Positions 5,160-10,873 of a stretch of 10,873 bases of DNA are shown piece after piece. The notes beneath the pieces were generated by a model. The model did not search any database. It had not been told where the DNA came from and saw only the letters and a program-made list of their open reading frames with translations. Source of the stretch: Flavobacteriaceae bacterium UBA6231 (lineage in GTDB: Bacteria > Bacteroidota > Bacteroidia > Flavobacteriales > Flavobacteriaceae); assembly GCA_002441545.1 (NCBI GenBank), contig DJWL01000062.1, forward strand, positions 1 to 10,873. Reading direction: 5' to 3'. A program made the translations under genes and the position numbers. The stretch's first letter is position 1, and each line of letters opens with the position of its first letter.

Positions 5160-5858
5160 ATGCAAGAAAAACCTACCTCGTTCTCTATTAAAAACTGGTC
5201 GCAGGATGACCAGCCACGAGAGAAATTACTTTATAAAGGTAAAGCTGCTTTAAGTGACGCAGAGCTGGTTGCTATTTTAATTGGCTCGGGCAACAGAGAG
5301 GAGAGTGCCGTTGATTTGTGCAAACGCATTTTGGCAAGTGTTGATAATAACTTAAGCGCCTTAGGAAAATTATCCATCAAACAACTTATGGATTTTAAAG
5401 GTATTGGAGAAGCCAAAGCCATAACCATAGCCGCCGCTTTAGAGTTAGGAAGACGACGTAGAGGCGAAGAGGCTTTAGAGAAACAGAAAATAACTTCAAG
5501 CCTGTCGGTTTTTGAATTGATGCAACCTGTTATTGGCGAATTACAGCATGAAGAGTTTTGGATTATCTATCTAAATAATTCCAATAAAATGATTCAAAAA
5601 AGTCAGTTAAGCAAAGGCGGTATTACAGGCACGCTGGTTGATGTAAGACTGGTGCTTAAAAATGCCCTTGAGGTAGGAGCAACGGGCTTGATTTTAGTAC
5701 ATAATCATCCATCGGGAACCTTAAAACCAAGCGAAGCAGATAAACAAATTACCAGTAAATTAAAACTGGCTTCAGAAAGTTTAGATATAAAAGTACTGGA
5801 CCATTTGATTATAACAGAAAAGGCATACCTTAGTTTTGCCGATGAAAACCTATTGTAA
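5160..5858 (+). CDS. radC: RadC/DUF2466-family JAMM (MPN+) protein
   Basis: RadC-family proteins combine an N-terminal helix-hairpin-helix region with a C-terminal JAB1/MPN metalloprotease-like fold. The original assignment to DNA repair was not upheld and the cellular role remains unclear. Seen here: a conserved N-terminus (SFSIKNWSQDDQPREKLL), the HhH-like LMDFKGIGEAKAITIAAALE (76-95), an upstream Glu in HEEFW (130-134), and the JAMM metal motif HNHPSGTLKPSEAD (181-194) with H181, H183, S185 and D194 intact. At 232 aa it is full length. The ATG follows an inferred promoter almost directly. The stop codon abuts the next gene's ATG with no gap, so the two genes are likely translated together. 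Confidence 0.95.
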   Translation: MQEKPTSFSIKNWSQDDQPREKLLYKGKAALSDAELVAILIGSGNREESAVDLCKRILASVDNNLSALGKLSIKQLMDFKGIGEAKAITIAAALELGRRRRGEEALEKQKITSSLSVFELMQPVIGELQHEEFWIIYLNNSNKMIQKSQLSKGGITGTLVDVRLVLKNALEVGATGLILVHNHPSGTLKPSEADKQITSKLKLASESLDIKVLDHLIITEKAYLSFADENLL

Positions 5859-7172
5859 ATGCTTTTAGTTTATACACATAAAATTACTCCCAGACTGCGA
5901 TATGTTTTTAAACACATCTGTACCAGAGTTTTAGGTGTTGAAGTTTCTTTTACTACTACTATTGAAGAGTTTATAGCCCACGACAGTTTAAAAATGTCGT
6001 ACACCAAACAACAACTGGGTAACGAGTTTTTTGTAAAAAGTAACGACATATTGTACGAACAAGGCCTCTCAGACATAGAGATTAATGTGCATGACTGGGA
6101 AAACACCAAATGCTTTTTTTACATAGGAGAGAAGAGTGCTATACCTTTTGATATTTTTGCCGCTTCGTTTTATTTGTTGTCAAGGTATGAAGAGTATTTA
6201 CCACATGTAAATGATGAATATGGAAGATTTTCGGCAACAGAAAGTATTGCCTATAAATATGGGTTTTTACATCAGCCGGTGGTAGATATTTGGGCTTACA
6301 AGTTTAAAGACAAAATGCAAAGTCAATATCCCGAGTTTGTGTTTCCAAAAAGAACGTACAGTATAAAACCAATTATAGACGTTCCAAGTGCCTATAATTT
6401 TAAATTAAAAGGGTTTATGAGAACTTTTGGGGGAACCGTGAAAGATTTAAGTGAGTTAAAACTAAAAAGGCTGTATTATAGGTACATAGTTATTTTAGGC
6501 TTTAAACACGATCCGTACGATACCTTTAAATACATTGTAAACAAACAAAAGCAAACTAAATATAAGTTTCTGTTCTTTTTTTTAATAGGCGATTATTCTA
6601 CTTATGACAAAGGTATTAACCCTAATAAGAAGAAATTTGTGTCGCTTATTAAAGGTGTAGCCGATTATTGTAAAGTTGGTTTAAAAGCGTCGTATTTCGC
6701 CATTCATGACCCAGTCATTCTGAAAAAGGAAAAACTAAAAATGGAAGCTATTATCAATAGGTCGTTAACCGCTTCTAGACAGTCTTTTTCTAAACTTAAT
6801 TTACCGGAATCTTACAGAAATCTTATAGAACTTGAAATTAAGGAAGATTATACCATGGGTTATGTAAACCAAATAGGGTTTAGAGCCGGAAGCTGCACAC
6901 CTTTTTTGTTTTATGATCTAGATTACGAGGTGCAGACCCCTTTAAAAATATGGTCGTATAATTTATTGGATTATACCTTGTTAAAAACCCATTCTCTTCT
7001 AGATAAAAAGAAAGCTTTAACGAAAATTATTAATGAAGTAAAACAGGTTGACGGTGTGTTTGTTCCTGTTTTTCATAATTATACTTTTAGTGAATTAGAG
7101 CGCTGGAAAGGATTTAAGGAATTGTTTAATATGATTTTAGAATCAGCAAATGAAATGAGCCTTGACAATTAA
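5859..7172 (+). CDS. Polysaccharide-deacetylase-like protein (DUF7033-type), probable pseudoenzyme
   Basis: The protein has no signal peptide and 437 aa. The N-terminal part with FDIFAASFYLLSRYEEYL (97-114), YGRFSAT, YKYGFLHQPVVDIWAYKF looks like the region annotated as DUF7033 in Bacteroidota. The C-terminal part follows the polysaccharide deacetylase plan: PIIDVPSAYNFK (171-182), GLKASY (274-279), SRQSF (306-310), DYTMGYVNQIGFRAG (330-344) and VPVFHN (402-407). From memory, close family members read IDxD-AYAY, GxHPSY and SRQH at the first three sites. Here those metal-ligand positions are Pro176, Lys276 and Ser309, while Asp174, Arg342 and His406 are kept. I therefore infer a protein that has lost metal-dependent deacetylase activity. 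It directly abuts radC. Function unknown; the alternative is a divergent active enzyme. Confidence 0.82.
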   Translation: MLLVYTHKITPRLRYVFKHICTRVLGVEVSFTTTIEEFIAHDSLKMSYTKQQLGNEFFVKSNDILYEQGLSDIEINVHDWENTKCFFYIGEKSAIPFDIFAASFYLLSRYEEYLPHVNDEYGRFSATESIAYKYGFLHQPVVDIWAYKFKDKMQSQYPEFVFPKRTYSIKPIIDVPSAYNFKLKGFMRTFGGTVKDLSELKLKRLYYRYIVILGFKHDPYDTFKYIVNKQKQTKYKFLFFFLIGDYSTYDKGINPNKKKFVSLIKGVADYCKVGLKASYFAIHDPVILKKEKLKMEAIINRSLTASRQSFSKLNLPESYRNLIELEIKEDYTMGYVNQIGFRAGSCTPFLFYDLDYEVQTPLKIWSYNLLDYTLLKTHSLLDKKKALTKIINEVKQVDGVFVPVFHNYTFSELERWKGFKELFNMILESANEMSLDN

Positions 7173-7237
7173 GTTGATATTCAATCAAATATTTATTTGC
7201 GAATTGCATCTGACCTCTAAAACAATAAAATCAACAG

Positions 7238-7927
7238 ATGAAAATTAATAATATAACCGACGTTTTTTTTGATTTAGACCATACGCTTTGGGATTTTGAT
7301 AAAAATTCTGGTTTGGCCTTCGAAAAAATATTCAATCTTAACAACATAAAAATTGATACTACCCAGTTTTTAAGGTATTATGAACCCATAAATTTAGAAT
7401 ACTGGAAACTGTACAGAGAAGAAAAAATTGACAAGGCTTCCCTAAGGTTTGGTAGATTAAATGATGCGTTTTTAGCGGTAAACCAAGTAATTGATAAAGA
7501 ATTAATCTATAAACTATCAGAAGATTATATAACCCATCTTACCACATTTAATCATCTTTTTGATAACACCGTGGATATATTGGAGTATTTAAGTGTAAAA
7601 TACAATTTGCATATTATTACAAATGGTTTTGCAGAGGTTCAGCAACAAAAATTAACGCAGTCAAAAATTGCTCATTATTTTAAAACGGTAACAAATTCAG
7701 AACAGGTTGGGGTAAAAAAACCAAACCCTAAAATTTTCAATTACGCCATAGACATTGCAAAAACCCATGTTAAAAAAAGCATTATGGTTGGAGATAACTA
7801 TGAGGCCGATATACTAGGAGCCAAGAGCATTGGAATGGATGTTATTTTTTTAAATATCAATGAAGAAAATACCGATAAAAGCATCAAGCAAATAGATAAT
7901 TTAATAGGGTTAAAAAACTATTTGTAA
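7238..7927 (+). CDS. yjjG: YjjG-family HAD pyrimidine nucleotidase
   Basis: This is a cytoplasmic haloacid-dehalogenase-superfamily 5'-nucleotidase. YjjG hydrolyses pyrimidine nucleoside monophosphates, including non-canonical ones, as nucleotide-pool cleaning. All HAD motifs are present: motif I FFDLDHT (10-16; nucleophile D12, acid/base D14), motif II ITNGF (127-131), motif III Lys in GVKKPNP (158-164), and motif IV GDNYEADILGA (185-195). The helical cap lies between motifs I and II, with LEYW and LRFGRLNDAF as typical family stretches. At 229 aa it is full length. It starts 65 nt after the previous gene; only a weak -7-like TTTATTTG (7192-7199) is seen there. The next gene's ATG is 39 nt downstream, so read-through into the envelope genes is possible. 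Confidence 0.92.
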   Translation: MKINNITDVFFDLDHTLWDFDKNSGLAFEKIFNLNNIKIDTTQFLRYYEPINLEYWKLYREEKIDKASLRFGRLNDAFLAVNQVIDKELIYKLSEDYITHLTTFNHLFDNTVDILEYLSVKYNLHIITNGFAEVQQQKLTQSKIAHYFKTVTNSEQVGVKKPNPKIFNYAIDIAKTHVKKSIMVGDNYEADILGAKSIGMDVIFLNINEENTDKSIKQIDNLIGLKNYL

Positions 7928-7966
7928 AACCATACTAAGTACTCAATATTGGCGTTTTATAGATTC

Positions 7967-8530
7967 ATGCAAAAGTCTGTTTTTAAATATCTTATAATAG
8001 TGGTTTCATTTGCTTTGGCAACCATATCCTGTACCAAGGATGTCGATTTTAACCAAGCCAATGACATACTGCTGACTCCGGTTTTTGAGTCTGATTTGGT
8101 ATATATCAATGTGCCTGCCAATAAGTTCCTTGTTGAAGGACATGAAGTTCTTAACCTTAAAGATTCGGTTAATATTGATTTTTTTCAAGATGAATTTATT
8201 GTAGACTATTTGGTTAAAGCCGAGTTTATGCTTGAAACCACCAACACCATCAATAGGGCCTTTACCGTTCAGGTTGATATGTTTGATGCTTTTAACCAAT
8301 TGCAGCATACCTTTTCGTTTTCTTCGGGTGCATCACCAAATAACGGTGAAGTGGTTACCCAACATATAGAGGTTTTTGAAGGAAATTCCCTAGTGGCACT
8401 AAAAAACACCACAAAGCTTGTTTTTACATTAACCATCCAGCCCGGTGAGCCCATAAACGAAAGCACTCCAGGCAGGATTATTTTAAAGTCAAAAGGAACT
8501 TTTTATTTGAACATCGATAGTTTATTATGA
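7967..8530 (+). CDS. Predicted lipoprotein of unknown function (187 aa)
   Basis: No named family is recognised with confidence. The N-terminus MQKSVFKYLIIVVSFALATI then SC is a lipoprotein signal peptide, with Cys22 as the likely lipidated residue (TKD follows). The mature part lacks membrane segments and looks beta-rich, with alternating hydrophobic strands (AFTVQVDMFD, LQHTFSFSSG, KLVFTLTIQPG, KGTFYLNIDS), so it may be an immunoglobulin-like or sandwich fold. The ORF can be opened eight codons upstream at a TTG (7949 plus 6 codons to ATG 7967), but ATG 7967 directly precedes the positively charged signal-peptide start and is preferred. The stop overlaps the next ATG by 4 nt (ATGA), indicating coupling. 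It is probably a partner of the outer-membrane protein encoded next. Confidence 0.85.
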   Translation: MQKSVFKYLIIVVSFALATISCTKDVDFNQANDILLTPVFESDLVYINVPANKFLVEGHEVLNLKDSVNIDFFQDEFIVDYLVKAEFMLETTNTINRAFTVQVDMFDAFNQLQHTFSFSSGASPNNGEVVTQHIEVFEGNSLVALKNTTKLVFTLTIQPGEPINESTPGRIILKSKGTFYLNIDSLL

Positions 8531-9939
8531 AAAGTACCTGCTTGTTCTTTATGCTGATTTCCTTTTTATCTTGGTCTCAAAACAAGCAAATACTTTATGG
8601 GTTTTCTGAAATTCCGCAGTCCTTATTGATGAATCCGGGAGGGAAAGTAACCAACGACTGGTATTTTGGAATTCCGCTGCTATCGCACATCCATGTCAAT
8701 GCCGGAACCTCGGGAACAACCGTTTACGATTTGTTTGCCAATGATGGTTTGGATTTTAACTTAAAACTGGGAAAGGCCATTTATAGCATGCAGGCAAACG
8801 ACTTTTTTACTGTAAATGAGCAGTTGGAACTGTTTTCGGGTGGCTTTGCCATAGGGTCCAGTTACAATAAAGACCAGTACATTAGTTTTGGCATGTACCA
8901 AGAGCTGGACTTTATAGGGTATTTTCCAAAAGACTATGCCATTTTAGCTTATGAAGGGAATCAATCCAACATCAACAGGGTTTTTGATGCCAGTGATTTT
9001 AGTGCTAGGGGAGAACTTATTTCTGTGTTGCATGTGGGATATAACAAAAAGGTCAACGATAACTTTACGATGGGTGTTAGAGGGAAAATATATTCGGGCA
9101 TCATGGATATCAATTCAACAAAAAACAGAGGCTCGTTTGTAACGGTTAATGGTACCAATAATTTTTACGACCATATCTTTAATTTAGACTTGCAAGTGAG
9201 AACTTCGGGTTTGTCGGCAGTAACAGATGATAATGTAAGCTCAGATAAGGTGGTAAGCGATATAAAAAAAGGACTATTTTTAGGTGGAAGTTTAGGTTTG
9301 GGCTTTGATGTTGGGTTTACCTACCAGCTCAATAAACAGTGGATGGTTGATGGGAGTTTGCAAGACGTTGGCTTTATAGGACACAGTAAAGATGTTGAAA
9401 ACTACGGTGTAAAGGGCAACTATGTGTTTGAAGGCGTAAATCCTATATTTCCAGAAACGGGTTCAGGGCAAACTGCCGAAGAGTACTGGGATGAGATAGA
9501 AAATGAGTTTGAAGATTTGTTTGAAGTTGATACGACCAATACAAAATATACAACTTGGAGGCCCATAAAACTGAACGCATCATTAAATTATGCTTTTGGA
9601 AAAAAACGAGACAAAGAGTGCAATTGTTTGCCCGATGATGACGGCTACCAAAATGCAGTTGGCTTACAGGTATTTACCATAAACAGGCCCAAACAACCCC
9701 AAATGGCATTAACGGCCTATTTTTTTAGAAGAATTTTTAAAGGGTTGCAAGCTAAAGCTACGTACACCATAGATTCCTACTCCTTTAGCAATATTGGGTT
9801 CGGGCTTTCTGCCAACATAGGAAGCATGAATTTTTATATTATGGCCGATAATTTTTTAGAATACCAAAACATATATAATGCACAAAGTGTATCTTTACAA
9901 TTAGGATTTAACTATATATTTAAAAAAAATGAAGATTAA
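8527..9939 (+). CDS. DUF5723-family outer-membrane beta-barrel protein
   Basis: The N-terminus MKSTCLFFMLISFLSWSQ is a Sec signal peptide cleaved near SQ-N. The mature protein is built from amphipathic, aromatic-ended strands separated by turns (LISVLHVGYNKKVNDNFTMG, FLGGSLGLGFDVGFTYQL, AVGLQVFTINR, VSLQLGFNYIF), as in an outer-membrane barrel. The early SLLMNPGGKV and FGIPLLSHIHVN resemble the DUF5723 family of Bacteroidota. Function is not known. A Cys pair (KECNCLPDDD) lies in a likely loop. The acidic stretch EEYWDEIENEFEDLFEVD is probably another loop or a flexible insert. At 470 aa it is full length. It overlaps the lipoprotein gene by 4 nt and the next gene by 11 nt. Confidence 0.85.
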   Translation: MKSTCLFFMLISFLSWSQNKQILYGFSEIPQSLLMNPGGKVTNDWYFGIPLLSHIHVNAGTSGTTVYDLFANDGLDFNLKLGKAIYSMQANDFFTVNEQLELFSGGFAIGSSYNKDQYISFGMYQELDFIGYFPKDYAILAYEGNQSNINRVFDASDFSARGELISVLHVGYNKKVNDNFTMGVRGKIYSGIMDINSTKNRGSFVTVNGTNNFYDHIFNLDLQVRTSGLSAVTDDNVSSDKVVSDIKKGLFLGGSLGLGFDVGFTYQLNKQWMVDGSLQDVGFIGHSKDVENYGVKGNYVFEGVNPIFPETGSGQTAEEYWDEIENEFEDLFEVDTTNTKYTTWRPIKLNASLNYAFGKKRDKECNCLPDDDGYQNAVGLQVFTINRPKQPQMALTAYFFRRIFKGLQAKATYTIDSYSFSNIGFGLSANIGSMNFYIMADNFLEYQNIYNAQSVSLQLGFNYIFKKNED

Positions 9940-10822
9940 GATTTTTACAGTATTAGCAATATTAATGGCAACTTTAAGCACATTTTCACAGGAAAACCTT
10001 AATGCCTACAAATATATTATTGTTCCAAAAAAATATGATTTTTTAAAGGAAAATGATCAATATAAAATCAATTCATTGTCGAAATTCTTGTTTGAAAAAT
10101 ATGGTTTTGAAACCGTAATGGAAGGAGAAGACTATCCTGAGGATTTGATTAGAAACAGATGTTTGGGGTTAAAATCGAATGTGGTTAAAGAGTCTGGTCT
10201 TTTTAAAACAAAATTGATTGTAGAGTTAAAAAATTGTTATGATAAAACGGTTTTTACAAGTAGAGTAGGAGAAACTAGGGAAAAAGAATATGAGAAAGCC
10301 TATAATTTGGCGTTAAGAGATGCCTTTACATCGTTTGAAGAATTAAACCATAAGTTTGAACCTAGTGAAAGCCATATGGCTGCTAATGAACAATTGGCAG
10401 AAGAAAAGAAGAGCGAAACTGCCATGGAAATTCAAAAACTTAAAGAAGAAATTGAAACTTTAAAACAAGAAAAAATAGTTGAGGTTGCACCAGTTGAACC
10501 TGCCATGGAAGTTGAAGCGGTGAAACAGGTTGACCCTGTAAAAGTTGACCCGATAAAGGCTGAGGTTGTTAAAGAAACTCCTAAAGAAACCATTAGCATG
10601 GAGGCAAAATCTGGTGTATTGTATGCACAAGAAATAGATAATGGGTTTCAATTGGTTGATAGCACTCCAAAAGTTGTATATAAAATTAAAAAGACAGGTT
10701 TAGACCATGTGTTTTTAGTTGAAAACATGAATGCGACTTTATATAAAAAAGGCGACCAATGGATTCTTGAATATTATGAAAATGGAGCTTTAAAACAAAT
10801 AGAGCTCACCATTAAATTTTAG
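9929..10822 (+). CDS. Secreted protein with coiled coil and Val/Pro-rich linker, function unknown
   Basis: The start MKIKIFTVLAILMATLSTFS (1-20) is a signal peptide cleaved before or after Q21. Residues 22-135 form a compact domain (YKYIIVPKKYDFLK, then SKFLFEKYGFETVME) that resembles short domains common in flavobacterial periplasmic proteins. Residues about 151-183 are a predicted coiled coil (NEQLAEEKKSET to LKEEIETLKQEK). Residues 184-220 are a Glu/Lys/Val/Pro linker with a VDPVK-VDPIK tandem. The C-terminal domain (227-297; YAQEIDNGFQLV, VFLVENMNATLYKKGDQWIL) is beta-rich. The layout suggests a periplasmic tether or scaffold. The 11-nt overlap with the DUF5723 gene implies they work together. 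No family name can be given. No terminator is visible in the 51 nt that follow. Confidence 0.82.
   Translation: MKIKIFTVLAILMATLSTFSQENLNAYKYIIVPKKYDFLKENDQYKINSLSKFLFEKYGFETVMEGEDYPEDLIRNRCLGLKSNVVKESGLFKTKLIVELKNCYDKTVFTSRVGETREKEYEKAYNLALRDAFTSFEELNHKFEPSESHMAANEQLAEEKKSETAMEIQKLKEEIETLKQEKIVEVAPVEPAMEVEAVKQVDPVKVDPIKAEVVKETPKETISMEAKSGVLYAQEIDNGFQLVDSTPKVVYKIKKTGLDHVFLVENMNATLYKKGDQWILEYYENGALKQIELTIKF
10529..10558 (+). repeat. 15-bp tandem repeat inside the linker of the coiled-coil protein
   Basis: GTTGACCCTGTAAAA (10529-10543) and GTTGACCCGATAAAG (10544-10558) encode VDPVK and VDPIK. Linker length could change by slippage in steps of five residues without breaking the frame. Confidence 0.6.
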
Positions 10823-10833
10823 TTTATTGCCTA

Positions 10834-10873
10834 AGTTAAGAGGTCAAGAGGTTACACAGTTAAAAGGTTACAC
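10834..10873. repeat. 16-bp-period tandem repeat, cut by the window edge
   Basis: GGTTACAC recurs 16 nt apart (10850-10857 and 10866-10873). The first of these is preceded by AGTTAAGAGGTCAAGA, a degraded copy of the AGTTAAAA unit. It lies after the last gene and may continue beyond the window. Confidence 0.6.

Noticed and set aside
7949..7966. TTG 7949 as the start of the lipoprotein
   Set aside because: ATG 7967 directly opens a normal lipoprotein signal peptide; the extra residues MAFYRF would be atypical before it.

Overview
The window looks like a Flavobacteriaceae-type Bacteroidota chromosome segment. It is AT-rich. Several intergenic regions carry the Bacteroidota promoter signature (TTG/TTTG, 17-23 nt, TAnnTTTG). 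Ribosome-binding sites are weak or A-rich. Several products are typical of that group: a DUF5723 outer-membrane protein, a DUF7033-like polysaccharide-deacetylase protein encoded directly after radC, a secreted Gfo/Idh/MocA oxidoreductase and a VF530 protein. Genus cannot be read from the sequence.

Layout. (1) 27-1346: a long palindromic intergenic repeat interrupted by an IS110-family element (about 154-1338). The transposase gene is dead, with one nonsense codon and one frameshifting deletion. The left end still encodes what looks like an intact two-loop bridge RNA, and the element's two ends would form a complete promoter if joined in a circle. (2) 1377-3290: a terminator-like hairpin, a 16-bp tandem repeat, a promoter, then a plus-strand operon of an RhlE-like DEAD-box helicase, a small unknown protein and a VF530-family protein, closed by a terminator. 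(3) 3297-5097, minus strand: a secreted Gfo/Idh/MocA oxidoreductase and, upstream of it with its own transcript likely, a PaiB-family FMN-binding protein with a TTG start. (4) A 62-bp divergent promoter region holding a perfect 16-bp palindrome. (5) 5160-7172: radC directly abutting a polysaccharide-deacetylase-like protein whose metal-ligand positions appear substituted. (6) 7238-10822: a YjjG-type HAD nucleotidase, then three overlapping envelope genes: a lipoprotein, a DUF5723 beta-barrel protein and a secreted coiled-coil protein. The window ends in a second 16-bp-period tandem repeat.

How it fits together. Most genes are ordinary housekeeping or envelope functions. The most informative part is the IS110 element. 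Its ends, core dinucleotide, insertion site, RNA guide loop and junction promoter can all be read from the sequence, and they agree with each other. No CRISPR array, tRNA, rRNA or defence system is visible.
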